A stretch of 64,000 bases of DNA from Candidatus Schekmanbacteria bacterium. GTDB lineage: Bacteria > CSSED10-310 > JACPHN01. Shown here one piece after another: positions 1 to 9,801 of this stretch. The translations under genes were made by a program, and so were the position numbers. Location of the stretch: positions 1 through 64,000 of the forward strand of contig JACPHN010000265.1 of NCBI GenBank assembly GCA_016188575.1. The letters run 5' to 3'. The notes under the pieces are model-generated. The model saw only the letters and a list, made by a program, of their open reading frames with translations, searched no databases and was not told where the DNA came from. The stretch's first letter is position 1, and every line of letters starts with the position of its first letter.

Positions 1-2
1 AG

Positions 3-842
3 CTACTGCGCGCAGGGCACAAGGACTACATTCTCAACGAGGAAGCGCTGGAGTACATGCGTGGGCAGAAGCTGCCCAATGGACCGATCGAGAAGCTGGC
101 CGCCCGCGAACAGAAGATCTTGAAGGAAAAAGAGGAGTGGGAGGCCACCCTGATGGAGTTGCGGATCATCGGTGAGCGCCACGTGCGCATCGCCACGGAA
201 GGCGCACTGCTGGGTAGCGTGGTCGAGCACGGGGTGAACCCGGGCCTGGCTATCGTCAGTGACGATGCGGGCCAGTTCAACGTCTTGCTCCACGCCTTTT
301 GTTGGATCCACGCCGAGCGGATTTTCGTCAAGCTGGTCGGCTTCAACGACGCCCAGCGTGAGGCGCTTGCTGGCGTACGAAGCGTGATCTGGGACTTCTA
401 CGCAGACCTGAAGGCCTACAAGCTCGACCCCAACGAGGAGAAGAAGGTCGAGCTCGATGAGCGCTTCGACGAGCTGTGCGCCACCAAGACATGCTTCGTG
501 AGTCTGAACCTGGCGCTGCAGCGGATGCACCTCAACAAGGCCGAGCTCCTGCTGGTCCTTGATCGTCCCGATGTCCCGCTGCACAACAATCCAAGCGAGA
601 ACGACATCCGCGAGTACATCAAGAAACGCAAGATCAGCGGCTCGACGCGCAGCGACGGGGGGCGCCGTTGCCGCGACACCTTCACCAGCCTCAAGAAGAC
701 GTGCTGCAAGAATGGGATCTCTTTCTGGGAGTATCTACTGGACCGCCTCCGCGGAACGGGTGGGATCCCGGCGCTGGCGACGTGGATCTTCGCGCCCGCA
801 TCCCCCTCGCCACTTGCGTACCCCCAGCCGCGCGGCCCCTGA
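3..842 (+). CDS. IS66-type transposase, C-terminal part (cut by window start)
   Basis: The frame is open from the first bases of the window, so the true start lies outside; the first internal ATG is at 57. The visible 279 residues end like IS66 transposases: a segment reading LHNNPSENDIREYIKKRK, which corresponds to the family's NN-x-E-N/R helix carrying the last catalytic Glu, then a G-S-x-R-x-D-x-G-x-R stretch and a terminal K-N-G-I-x-x-x-x-Y-L helix. A V-S-D-D-A/H-C-W-x-H-A-x-R segment earlier matches the middle of the DDE domain. The enzyme would cut and join transposon ends. Ten bases downstream begins another mobile-element gene remnant, so this is an IS cluster. Whether the element is intact cannot be judged here. 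Confidence 0.75.
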   Translation, partial: LLRAGHKDYILNEEALEYMRGQKLPNGPIEKLAAREQKILKEKEEWEATLMELRIIGERHVRIATEGALLGSVVEHGVNPGLAIVSDDAGQFNVLLHAFCWIHAERIFVKLVGFNDAQREALAGVRSVIWDFYADLKAYKLDPNEEKKVELDERFDELCATKTCFVSLNLALQRMHLNKAELLLVLDRPDVPLHNNPSENDIREYIKKRKISGSTRSDGGRRCRDTFTSLKKTCCKNGISFWEYLLDRLRGTGGIPALATWIFAPASPSPLAYPQPRGP

Positions 843-851
843 GGACCGCGG

Positions 852-1302
852 ATGCGCTACTGCGGACGGGCGTTCACTTCCGACGAGATCCAGGGCATCC
901 GGAAGCTGATCGAGGATCACCCGACGGCCACTCGCGCTCATCTCTCTCGCCTGGTCTGCGAGCAGCTCGGATGGCGACGAGACGACGGGCGGTCCAAGGA
1001 CATGAGCTGCCGCGTCGCCATGCTGCGGATGCAAGACGACGGCTTGCTGCGGCTGCCGCCGCCGCGCAACGGCAACAACAACGGCAAGCCGTATCTGCGC
1101 CGCACCCTGCTGGCGGAGCCCGCAGCGCCGCGAGACCTCACGCTTCAGCGGGACGTGCTATCGCGCGGCCAACTGGAACCTCGTGGGCGAAACCCGGGGG
1201 CGAGGGAAGCTCGACGTCCACCACCGAACCTCGGTGCCCAAGAAGGCAGTCTGGGTCCATCCACTCCGTAGAGACTTCCGCGAAGTCCTCTGCCAAAAGT
1301 GA
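852..1302 (+). pseudogene. DUF4338 (DruA-like) protein, internally deleted and frameshifted
   Basis: The N-terminal ~90 residues (from ATG 852) contain a winged-helix-like stretch with SRLVCEQLGWRR, KDMSCRVAMLRMQ and LPPPR, typical of the start of DUF4338 proteins. The frame then loses similarity. From 1144, one frame over, the family's C-terminus resumes: F-S-G-T-C-Y-R-A-A-N-W, V-G-E-T-R-G-R-G-K-L-D and VWVHPLRRDFREVLCQK, ending at TGA 1300-1302. Family members are some 300-400 residues, so the central catalytic region is gone. DUF4338 occurs both in IS-like elements and as DruA of the Druantia defence system. The flanking transposase remnants and the absence of other Druantia genes favour a mobile-element relic. 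Confidence 0.7.
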
Positions 1303-1376
1303 GTCATACGCTCGCATTGCATCCCCAGCCGGCCCAGACCGGAACATCCCTGTCCGTGCCCGGACTTATTGAGATG

Positions 1377-2574
1377 TTACGTCGGTTCCAGGTCCTCCTC
1401 TCGGAGAAACCGGAAGACGTGCGGCCAGCATCTCAGCAGATCCGTCGCGAAGGCCTTCGCCTTGGGATCTTTGCCGTCCCGACAGGTCTCCAGGAGCCGC
1501 CGGATTTCCACCACGTGCACCGCGGTCCTGTGCCGCAGCACCTCTCCGCAGATGCGGCCAGCCTTGAAATCATGCCAGAGCGTGAAGACCTTGTGGGCGT
1601 TGTCCAGGATCGCCTGCGCCGCCGCCGCACCCTGCTCCGCGGCATCGACGATGGCCTGCAGGTTGCGCAACAGATGCGCCCAATAGAGTTGCCGCCGCGC
1701 GAAATGCGCATAAACCTTGGCGCGGTCGCTGGTCACCACCCGTGAAACGCCGCGGGTCAAAAAGGATTCGAGGAGCTTGCGAGAGCGTCTGGGAACGATG
1801 GCAAAGAGTGTCACCAGGCGGTTGCAAAGGACCCACAACGAGATACGGGTACCGCTCGACCACCAGCCCGTCTCGTCCGCGTACACGCGCGGCGCCGCGC
1901 GGATCGACGCGGCGATCTCGCCGTACGCGGTTTCGAGGAGGGCTCCCGAGCGCATGCAGGTGTTCTGCACGGTACCAAGTGAAACCGGCAACCGGAAGAT
2001 CTCGGCCAGGTGTCGCAGCAAACCTCGGCGCGTGCATTTTTCGCGGACGGCCACAGAAACCAGCATCGCCTGCAGGCCCGGCCCAATCTTCTGCCGGTGC
2101 TCGGGCGCCAGTGCTGCCGTCGTCAGCGCCGAACACTGTGGGCAGCGCCGGCGCCACCGGTGATACTCGACTACCCAGACGGCGCAGCGATCGTGATCCC
2201 AATCATAACACTGCCATTATGCGAAAGCCCCTGTCGTCATCCACGGCCGGGTCAAAGGTGGTGCCACAACGCCGGCAGCACGCAGGATGCAGCTCGACGA
2301 CGCGATTGACCCGCTCCGGGGCGACGAAGAGCTGCCGATGACCGCGGTGACCGGGCTGACCACCCGGCTTGCGCCCGGAAGGTTTACGGCGTTTGCGGCC
2401 ACGTCGCGACCGGTCGGATGAAGGCGGCCTGGAGCTGTTGCGGGATGACAGGCGGAGTCGCGCCGGGAGTCTGCGCAACGCGAGCCGGGACCGATTCAGT
2501 GCGCCGGCAACACGGTGCAGTCGGGCCAGAAGGGGCGGGATCAGTAGGTCGAGCGCCTGGAGTCGTGCCACCAT
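1377..2574 (-). pseudogene. IS66 family transposase, frameshifted and truncated
   Basis: Two minus-strand frames together make an IS66 transposase. The N-terminal part (2574 down to 2203) has the family's basic linker with SSRNSSRPPSSD and GGQPGHRGH, then a zinc-finger-like C-C-R-R-C-G. The second part (about 2190 down to 1377) resumes with R-C-P-Q-C and contains a Y-A-D-E-T-G-W segment and the HLLRNLQ helix of the DDE domain. The frame changes near 2190-2210, where a stop follows RIMAVL. The protein stops at L-E-P-T, just where the conserved N-N-x-A-E-R helix with the last catalytic Glu should follow, so the C-terminus is missing too. It is converging on, and unrelated in sequence to, the DUF4338 remnant. 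Confidence 0.75.
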
Positions 2575-2602
2575 GTCGCGGAACTGAGCAGGAAAGGCAC
2601 GG

Positions 2603-2755
2603 ATGCGCGAGGCACAAGGCCGTCATGGCGAGGCGGCGCAGGCATACACCGCGGCCCTGGAGACCGTCCGCACCCATCCCGCCGATTACGATCGCGCGAC
2701 AAGACGCGAGCTCGAGAACGGCCGCAAGAAGGCGCTGGCCAAAGCGAAGCGCTAG
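2603..2755 (+). pseudogene. Short fragment resembling the end of a TPR protein
   Basis: This 50-residue frame, without a recognisable ribosome site, reads R-H-G-E-A-A-Q-A-Y-T-A-A-L-E followed by a Lys/Arg-rich tail (K-K-A-L-A-K-A-K-R). The pattern is that of one tetratricopeptide helix pair plus a basic C-terminus. An in-frame stop at 2585 closes it upstream, immediately beside the IS66 remnant. The simplest reading is the 3' end of a chromosomal gene cut off by the insertion sequence; a small independent gene cannot be excluded. Confidence 0.3.
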
Positions 2756-3392
2756 ATTCGCCACCCACAAAAGGCGGGAGCGATTCCGGAATCCGGCGCC
2801 GGAGCTGAGAACAGAAGACCCGTTCAGCGCCATTCAAAGTGAGGAGGGACAAACAGGCGAGGAATGCCAAGACGAGCCTGTCACCTCACGCTAGACAGTT
2901 GTGAACACAGACGGAGACTCTAGCAGACGCTGTGCCCAAGTCTCCAGGAGGTACCCAGACAGAAAAAACCGAGGGCAGGAACCCAAAACCACGCTCTACC
3001 CCACCGAACAAGGGCATGCAGGCGACGGGAAACAGCCTCCGCTCGTTCCTCGCTGCGGCTGCTTCCGTGCTGCTCGACGGTGCGGCGGATGAGCGCGTCG
3101 AGTTGCTGGCGACGGCAGCATGACCAGTGTAGCCGTTTCACGAGAACCGATATCGCTCGCCAGGCGACCGTCAGCCAAAGAACGGCCAAGCTCCCGGAAA
3201 CGGCGTGGACGTGCCCAAGGTCATTTTGCGCAACGATTGCGGTGCATGCCTACGCCTTCACCGATCGCCCGAAAGGCGCATCAGCTTGCCATCGCCAGCG
3301 AGCTCGGCACACTTGGGGCGGTGGCTTCAGGAAGCGCCGCCGGCAACGCTGTTTACACAGGGTCTGCCGGATCGCCTTTTCGCCCCCAAAAC
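2756..3392. other. Gene-free stretch with one dispersed-repeat-like segment
   Basis: No convincing gene is seen between the IS remnants and the efflux operon. Around 3005-3060 the plus strand reads N-K-G-M-Q-A-T-G-N-S-L-R-S in one frame. That is the type of readthrough peptide I associate with folded intergenic repeats (attC-like or other dispersed repeats) in environmental genomes; a matching second arm is not obvious here. The rest (3100-3390) has only chance open frames and would contain the 3' end of the efflux transcript. No T-rich hairpin terminator is visible. Confidence 0.3.
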
Positions 3393-6300
3393 CTACGCCG
3401 CGGGTGCCGGCTCGCCTCCGGCAACACCCTGCCCCGTCTCGGGATCCGCCACCGCCGCCGGCACCGGCACGGTCGCTCCCGACCGCGCTGACCGCCACAC
3501 GTCGCCCGCCCAGTTCGCCACGCCCTCCACGAGCACCATCACGTATGGTAGGACCACCAGCGTGAGGAATACGGACGAGATCAGCCCTCCCATCACCGTC
3601 CGCGCCATGGGAAAGTACAACAGCCCGCTTACATTCGCGCCGCCGATCGCCAGCGGCGCCAGGCCGAACACCGTCGTGGCTGCCGTCATCAGGATCGCCC
3701 GCAGGCGGTCCCGCCCACCCATGACGATCGCCTCATCGCGCGGCATGCCCTCCCTGCGGAGCTGGTTGATGTGATCCAACAGCACGATGCCGTTGTTCAC
3801 CACGGTCCCCATGAGGATCAGCAGGCCGATCTGTGCCATCAAGTTGAACGGGGTGCCCGTCGCGGCGAGCAGCCACGAAACGCCCGGCAGCGCGAACGGG
3901 ATCGAGAAGAGAATCGCGAACGGCTGCGCCAGCGACTCGAAGAGCGACGCCATCACCAGGTATACGAGCGCCAGCGCCAACACCATGTTGACGAGCATCT
4001 GCTGGTTCTGATCTTCCTGCTCCAAGATCCGATCGTTCCACGACCACGAGTAGCCCGTTGGCATCACCAGGCCGTTCATCAGTCCTTCGATCGCTTTCTT
4101 GGCGTCGTCCCACTTTTCTCCATCGTAGGTCGCACGCAGCGCCAGTTGAACCTTGCGGTTTTCCCGCGAAATTTCGTTCTCCCGCCGGATCACCGTGAAG
4201 CTCGCGATGTCCCCCAAACGCAACACGCCGCCGTCCGGCGTGGTGAAATGGATCCGCTTGACGTCCTCAAGGTTGGTGCGGTCCTCCAGTCTCAGCGCCA
4301 GCCACGTCTCGACCTCGCGGCTGCCGGTATTGAACCGGCGCAACCGCATCCCGCCCAGCGTGAACGCGAAAATGTCGGCCAGGTCCTGAGCCGTAAATCC
4401 CATCCGCAGTGCCTTCGCGCGATCGATAGTGACCTGTACCTCCTGAGCCCCCTTGTTGAAGGGCGTGGAGATGTCGTGCACCCCATCCACGGTGTCCAGA
4501 CGCCGCTCCGCCTCGGTCGCCAGCCCCATCAAGACCTGACTGTCCTGCCCAAAGAACTTGACCGCGAAGTAGGTGCTGCTGCCACCCTGTTCGGTGTCTT
4601 CGTGAAAGAAAGCCCGCACGCCCGGAATCTGCGGCATGCCGTCACGAATCTGCTTGCGCAGCTCCTTGATTTCCTTGTCCGAAAGATCTTTCCGATCAAG
4701 AACAACCGCAGATCCGGCGTCGTTTTCGGCATAGTAACTGTATACAGTCTTGATGCCAAACTTCTTCTGGTTTTCATAGAGATACGATTCGACTTGCGTA
4801 ACCGCTTTTTCGGAATCCGCCTTGTAAGAAAAATCCTTGAATTCGTATCGCAGGAACAATCGCTCATTGACGACCGCCGAAAACATTCCGGATTCGACCC
4901 AGCCCACGGCAAATGGCACGACGCCCGTCCCAAGCCCCGCGATCACAATGAAAAAGCTTGCCACCTTGTGCCGCAGTGTCCAGGCGAGAATGCGGGTATA
5001 GCGACCCTCCACCCACGTCATTATGGGTATCGGTTTGGCTTTCCGCTCGCGAAGAAAGTGCGCGGACATCAGTGGAATCAGCGTGAGCGACGAGAGCAGA
5101 GAGCATCCCAGCGCGAGCGATATGGCGATTCCAACCTCGCGAAGCCATGTGGTCAAATCCGAGCTGGCGCCGACGATCAAGGGCAAGAACACGATGAGCG
5201 ACGTCGCGGTCGACGCCGTAACGGCGAGCGTCACCTGTATCGCTCCGGACAGCGCGGCGGCCTTCGTGTCGCGCACGTCGCGGTGGCGGCGATCGATCGC
5301 CTCGAGCACCACGATCGCATTGTCTACAAGCATGCCGACGCCCAGCATCAGCCCCATCATCGACAGGATGTTCAGCGATTTGCCCATGAAATAGAGCACC
5401 CCGCACGCCGCCACCACCGAGAACGGGATCGACAGCGAGACGATCAGCGTCGAGTCGAGCCGCCGCAGGAAAAAGTAGAGCACCAGTACGGCGAGCAACG
5501 CGCCCACGGCGCCGGAGCTCTTCAAGCCGTCGATGCCGGCGGTGATCTCCTCTGCCTGATCCTCCCAGACGAACAGCTCGACGCCCTTCAACAACGGATC
5601 TGCGCCGATGTCTTCGCGGATGACTTTCAGGACCCTGCGCACGACCTCTACCGTGTTGGCCGTAGACTCCTTGTACACTTCGATCGCCACCGCGTAATGG
5701 CGGTCCAGGTGCCTGCCGAAGCGCACCGGCGGCTCCTCGTAGGTGATCTCGGCGATGTCCGACAGCCGCAGCCCGCGCTCGTCGACGACCATGGCCCCGA
5801 TCTCCTCCACCGACGCAAAGGCGCCGACCGCCCGCACGGTGTACCTCAGGTTGCCGCTGTCCGCCTGGCCGAGCACGAGCTTGTCCGAGGCGCTTTGCAG
5901 GCGCCGGATCAAGGCATCGACGTCGACCGCGTGCTCCTTGATCTTGTCCAGGACGAGATCGATGTCGATCTCACGCGGCGCGATGCCGTTGAGATCGACG
6001 CGGGCAACGCCGGGCACGCGCCGAAGCGGGTTGAGGACGCGCGCTTCGATCAAGTCGTAGCTCTTGGACAGATCCACTCCTTTGGCGGAGATGCGCCCCT
6101 GCACGACCGGTATGTCCGTCGTGTTGAACGAGTAGATCATGATCTCGCCGATGCCACTCGGAAGAGTCGGACGCACCAGGTCCATCTTCTCGCTCACCTG
6201 CAGACGCACCAGATCGAGCGACTCCCCCCACCGGAACTCGAGCTGAAACTCGGCACTGTCGGCTGTGGACGTCGACGCCAGCTTCTTGACTCCGGAAAGC

Positions 6301-6518
6301 GTGGCGAGTGCCTCTTCGACCGGCTTGGTGATGAGCTTTTCGATCTGGGTGGGGTTGGAGCTCGGGTAGGAGATTTCGATGCCGATGAACGGAACGTCGA
6401 GCTCCGGCAGGTAGGCTAACGGTAGCCGGGTCAGGGCGATCGCACCGATGACGATGATGCTGATGAGCATCATCGTCGTCGTGACAGGGCGATGGACAGC
6501 GAGTTTCGGGAGGTTCAT
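3393..6518 (-). CDS. RND efflux permease (second of pair)
   Basis: This 1041-residue inner-membrane proton/drug antiporter of the AcrB/HAE type would export substrates through a tripartite complex. It has TM1 at the N-terminus (L-x-V-H-R-P-V-x-T-x-M), two large periplasmic loops and twelve expected membrane segments. TM4 reads GVGMLVDNAIVVLEAID, so the first of the two relay aspartates of AcrB is kept and the second position is Asn. Its ATG overlaps the stop of the upstream permease by 4 bp (ATGA, 6515-6518), indicating translational coupling in the order adaptor, permease 1, permease 2. Two different permeases with one adaptor recall MdtABC, where the two form a mixed trimer. Substrate cannot be told from sequence. 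The C-terminus is Ala/Pro-rich and no outer-membrane channel gene follows. Confidence 0.9.
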   Translation of the reverse strand: MNLPKLAVHRPVTTTMMLISIIVIGAIALTRLPLAYLPELDVPFIGIEISYPSSNPTQIEKLITKPVEEALATLSGVKKLASTSTADSAEFQLEFRWGESLDLVRLQVSEKMDLVRPTLPSGIGEIMIYSFNTTDIPVVQGRISAKGVDLSKSYDLIEARVLNPLRRVPGVARVDLNGIAPREIDIDLVLDKIKEHAVDVDALIRRLQSASDKLVLGQADSGNLRYTVRAVGAFASVEEIGAMVVDERGLRLSDIAEITYEEPPVRFGRHLDRHYAVAIEVYKESTANTVEVVRRVLKVIREDIGADPLLKGVELFVWEDQAEEITAGIDGLKSSGAVGALLAVLVLYFFLRRLDSTLIVSLSIPFSVVAACGVLYFMGKSLNILSMMGLMLGVGMLVDNAIVVLEAIDRRHRDVRDTKAAALSGAIQVTLAVTASTATSLIVFLPLIVGASSDLTTWLREVGIAISLALGCSLLSSLTLIPLMSAHFLRERKAKPIPIMTWVEGRYTRILAWTLRHKVASFFIVIAGLGTGVVPFAVGWVESGMFSAVVNERLFLRYEFKDFSYKADSEKAVTQVESYLYENQKKFGIKTVYSYYAENDAGSAVVLDRKDLSDKEIKELRKQIRDGMPQIPGVRAFFHEDTEQGGSSTYFAVKFFGQDSQVLMGLATEAERRLDTVDGVHDISTPFNKGAQEVQVTIDRAKALRMGFTAQDLADIFAFTLGGMRLRRFNTGSREVETWLALRLEDRTNLEDVKRIHFTTPDGGVLRLGDIASFTVIRRENEISRENRKVQLALRATYDGEKWDDAKKAIEGLMNGLVMPTGYSWSWNDRILEQEDQNQQMLVNMVLALALVYLVMASLFESLAQPFAILFSIPFALPGVSWLLAATGTPFNLMAQIGLLILMGTVVNNGIVLLDHINQLRREGMPRDEAIVMGGRDRLRAILMTAATTVFGLAPLAIGGANVSGLLYFPMARTVMGGLISSVFLTLVVLPYVMVLVEGVANWAGDVWRSARSGATVPVPAAVADPETGQGVAGGEPAPAA

Positions 6519-9500
6519 CGCGCGACCTCCGACGACGGGTCAGAAACGAGGGCGAGGGGAGCGCTGGTCACGGCTGTGCTCGCGTCCCAGGCGGGGACCA
6601 CGGCGGCGCTGTGGTCGCGCCGGCGGTCGACCAGGACGTATATCGCCGGGATGACGACCAGGGTAAGCAGGGTGGATACAGTGAGACCACCAATGACGGT
6701 GATCGCCAGCGGCGCGCGAAGCTCGGCACCGTCGCCCACTCCGGCCGCCATTGGCAGGAGCCCGAGGATCGTCGTCAGCGAGGTCATGAGAATCGGACGC
6801 AACCGCCGCGAGCCCGCCTCGATGATGGCCTCGATGCGGGACAGCCCCGCCTCGCGGAGCTGGTTGATGGCGTCGATGAGGACGATGGCGTTGTTTACGA
6901 CGATGCCGGCGAGCATCACGATGCCGATCATCGCGACCACGTTCACGGTCTGGCCGGTCACCAGCAACGCGAGCACCACGCCCACCGCACCGAGCGGCAG
7001 GGAAAGGATAATGATGAACGGCTGCAGAAACGACTCGAACTGTGAGGCCATCACCAGGTAGACAAGAAAAATCGCCAGCGCCATGGCCATCAGCAATGAC
7101 CGCAGCGACCGCGACATCTCCTCGTGCTGACCTCCAAGCATCGCGGCCGCGCTGGCTGGCAAGGCCAGCGCGGCTATCGCCGCGCGAACGTCGGTCGCCG
7201 CGCTCCCCATGTCGCGATGTAGGAGGTTCGCCGACACCACCGCCGCGCGCTTTTGCCCGATGCGCCGGATTTCGGTCGGCCCCGCCGCCACCGTCACGCT
7301 GGCCACGGACTTGAGGAAAATCGGCACGCCATCGCGGTTGCCCACGATCAGATCCTGAATGTTCGCGGCCGAAGCCTGACCGCGCTCGACCGAGACCACG
7401 CGGATATCGATCTCGCGATCCCCTTCGGTGAACCGCGTGGCGACCTGCCCCTGGATCTTGGTGCGGACGGTGTTCGCAACCGCGCCGAGATCCAGTCCGA
7501 GCCGGGCGAGCTGATCGCGGTTGAAGCGCACCTGAACCTCGGGGTTTCCAAGCTCGGCGGACGACTCCACGTCGACGAGCCCGGCAAGGGCGGTCAGGCG
7601 GCCGGCCATCTGCTCCGCGATCTCGTGCAGCTTGTCGAGCCCATCGTCGTAGATTTCGACCTCGATCGGAGTGCGAAATGAGAAGTAGGATGGCCGCTCG
7701 AAGTTGTATTTCGCTTGCTCGGTGCGCTCGAGCCGCTGCCGGATCGCGGCGATGACCTCCGCTTCCTGCTCCCGCGTCGCCTCCGTGGCCATGCGCACCT
7801 GCAAGACGACGGCGTTTTCACCCTGGCTGCCGCGCTGGCCAACCGCGCCCTCGGCGGTGCCGGCGATGCTCGCGTAACTGGCAACGTGGCCCACTCCCGC
7901 CAACACCTGCTGAACGTCGGCGATGAAAGCGTCCGTGGATTCCAGCGGGGTGCCCTCGGGCAGCGTGATCTTGAAGCTGAACTCCCCCTGGGAAAAAGAC
8001 GGAATCAGGTCGACGCCGAGGAGCGGAGTCGTCACAAGCGCGGCGACAAAAATCGCGACCGCGAGGAACACGGTGACGATGGGCGACCGAACTGCCTGGT
8101 GCAGCAGCCGCGGGTAGGCGGTCATGACACCGCCGAGACACGCATCGAAGAGCCATGCAAAGGGCCAGCTCAAGACGCCCAGGACACGAGCGATCAGGCG
8201 CAGGATCGCGCGGACCCCGCGGATGCCGTACGAGGGTACGGTGCGAGCCGCAAACCGCCCCGCCCGCCGAAAGCGCCCTGCCGGCGCTGCGAGCCCGCCT
8301 GCCGGTGCCGCCGGTACAGCTTCTCCCGCCCCCTGGCCCACGCTGCTGAGCGCCGCCATCATGGGGATCAGCGTCAAGGAGACGGCCAGCGACGCCAGCA
8401 AGGAGTACGACACGGTCAACGCCATGTCACGGAAGAGCTGGGCAGCGATCCCCTCCAGAAAAACCACAGGAAGGAAAACCGCCACCGTGGTCAGCGTCGA
8501 CGCAATTACGGCGCGGCCAACTTCCGACGCTCCGGCGCGCGCCGCCTCCAGCGCGGAGCCGCCCTGTTGACGACGATTGAAAATCGCCTCCAACACGACA
8601 ATGGCGTTATCCACCAGCATCCCGACGCCGAGCGCCAGACCTCCAAGGGACATGATATTGAGCGTCGTCCCGGTCCGGTACATGAGAAAGAATGTCGAGA
8701 TGATGGATATCGGGATAGACAGGCTGATGATCAGGGTGCTGCGCAAATCCTTGAGGAAGAACATGAGCACGAGCATGGCGAGCAGGCCGCCGGAAATGGC
8801 GCTCGCAAGCACCTCCTGAATCGACGCCTCGATGAAAACCGACTGATCCGCGCCCTGCGTCAGCTCGATGCCCGCCGGCAGCTCTTTCTTCACGCGTTCC
8901 AGCCGCTGCTTGAGCCCGCGCGCCACCTGCACGATGTTCGCATCTCCTTCCTTGAAGAAGGCGAGCTCGACAGCTTCCTTCCCGCCCAGGCGGGTGATCA
9001 CGTCCCGTCGCTTGTGACCGCGCTCGACGACGGCGACGTCGCCGACCGTCACGGTGCGATCCTCGCGCGACACCAGCACGGTGGAGAGGATGTCGTTCAG
9101 GTTTTCGAACTCGTTGCGGGCCCGAACCAGGTAACGGGCCTCCCGCTCGTACAGGCTTCCCCCCGCCTGATTGACGTTTTCCCGCAACAGCTTGTCGCTC
9201 ACGTCGCCGATCGTCAGTCCCACCAGGGGGAGCTTGCCCTCGTCGACGCGGACCTCGATCTCCTCCTCGTAGCCGCCGCTGACTCTGATCGCCGCGACGC
9301 CGGCCGTGGATTCGAGGTCCTTCTGCAGGAGCTCCTCGGCGACGTAGCGAAGCTGATAGAGATCCTGCCCACCAGTGAGATACATCCGCAGGAGCGGGTC
9401 ATTGGCCGGGTCAAAGCGAAGGACGACAGGTTTTTCGACTTCTCTCGGGAGCTGGACGAGGTCCAGCTTCTGCCGCACATCCATGGCAGCGAACGCCATG

Positions 9501-9799
9501 TCGCGCCCCCAGTCCATCTCGAGGACGACGTGGGACTGGCCGGGTCTGGAGATCGAGGTGAGCCGCTGCACCCCGGCGATCACCCCGAGACCCTCCTCGA
9601 TCGGCCGGCTGACGAGCGTCTCGACTTCCGCGGGCGCGGCGCCGGGAAACTTCGTTTCGACCGTCAGACTGGGATAGGAGATGGTGGGCAGAAGGCTCAG
9701 GGGCAGTCGCGTAAAGCCGACGATTCCAAACAGGACCACCGTTACCGCGCACATCGAAACGGTGACGCGTCGCCGCAGCGAAAACTCGACGAGCGTCAT
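6515..9799 (-). CDS. RND efflux permease (first of pair)
   Basis: This 1094-residue RND antiporter is paralogous to the downstream permease. It starts MTLVEFSLRRRVTVSM with TM1 immediately after and has the usual duplicated layout. TM4 carries LGVGMLVDNAIVVLEAIF (Asp-Asn in place of AcrB's Asp-Asp). It is longer than AcrB because of an Ala/Pro/Arg-rich cytoplasmic insertion of some 60-70 residues between the two halves (roughly residues 480-550, A-A-P-A-G-G-L-A-A-P-A-G). Two bases separate it from the adaptor gene upstream and its stop overlaps the next permease start, so all three are one operon. The insertion is unusual and could be a docking or assembly segment; that is a guess. Confidence 0.9.
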   Translation of the reverse strand: MTLVEFSLRRRVTVSMCAVTVVLFGIVGFTRLPLSLLPTISYPSLTVETKFPGAAPAEVETLVSRPIEEGLGVIAGVQRLTSISRPGQSHVVLEMDWGRDMAFAAMDVRQKLDLVQLPREVEKPVVLRFDPANDPLLRMYLTGGQDLYQLRYVAEELLQKDLESTAGVAAIRVSGGYEEEIEVRVDEGKLPLVGLTIGDVSDKLLRENVNQAGGSLYEREARYLVRARNEFENLNDILSTVLVSREDRTVTVGDVAVVERGHKRRDVITRLGGKEAVELAFFKEGDANIVQVARGLKQRLERVKKELPAGIELTQGADQSVFIEASIQEVLASAISGGLLAMLVLMFFLKDLRSTLIISLSIPISIISTFFLMYRTGTTLNIMSLGGLALGVGMLVDNAIVVLEAIFNRRQQGGSALEAARAGASEVGRAVIASTLTTVAVFLPVVFLEGIAAQLFRDMALTVSYSLLASLAVSLTLIPMMAALSSVGQGAGEAVPAAPAGGLAAPAGRFRRAGRFAARTVPSYGIRGVRAILRLIARVLGVLSWPFAWLFDACLGGVMTAYPRLLHQAVRSPIVTVFLAVAIFVAALVTTPLLGVDLIPSFSQGEFSFKITLPEGTPLESTDAFIADVQQVLAGVGHVASYASIAGTAEGAVGQRGSQGENAVVLQVRMATEATREQEAEVIAAIRQRLERTEQAKYNFERPSYFSFRTPIEVEIYDDGLDKLHEIAEQMAGRLTALAGLVDVESSAELGNPEVQVRFNRDQLARLGLDLGAVANTVRTKIQGQVATRFTEGDREIDIRVVSVERGQASAANIQDLIVGNRDGVPIFLKSVASVTVAAGPTEIRRIGQKRAAVVSANLLHRDMGSAATDVRAAIAALALPASAAAMLGGQHEEMSRSLRSLLMAMALAIFLVYLVMASQFESFLQPFIIILSLPLGAVGVVLALLVTGQTVNVVAMIGIVMLAGIVVNNAIVLIDAINQLREAGLSRIEAIIEAGSRRLRPILMTSLTTILGLLPMAAGVGDGAELRAPLAITVIGGLTVSTLLTLVVIPAIYVLVDRRRDHSAAVVPAWDASTAVTSAPLALVSDPSSEVAR

Positions 9800-9801
9800 G
9801 G

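Noticed and set aside
852..1302. Functional Druantia anti-phage system
   Set aside because: Only a gutted DruA-like gene is present and no DruB-E or DruM-H helicase genes adjoin.
3771..6419. Open frame of about 880 codons on the plus strand
   Set aside because: It runs antisense to the RND permease, has a His/Arg/Gln-rich composition typical of the reverse complement of a G+C-rich gene and no start signal.
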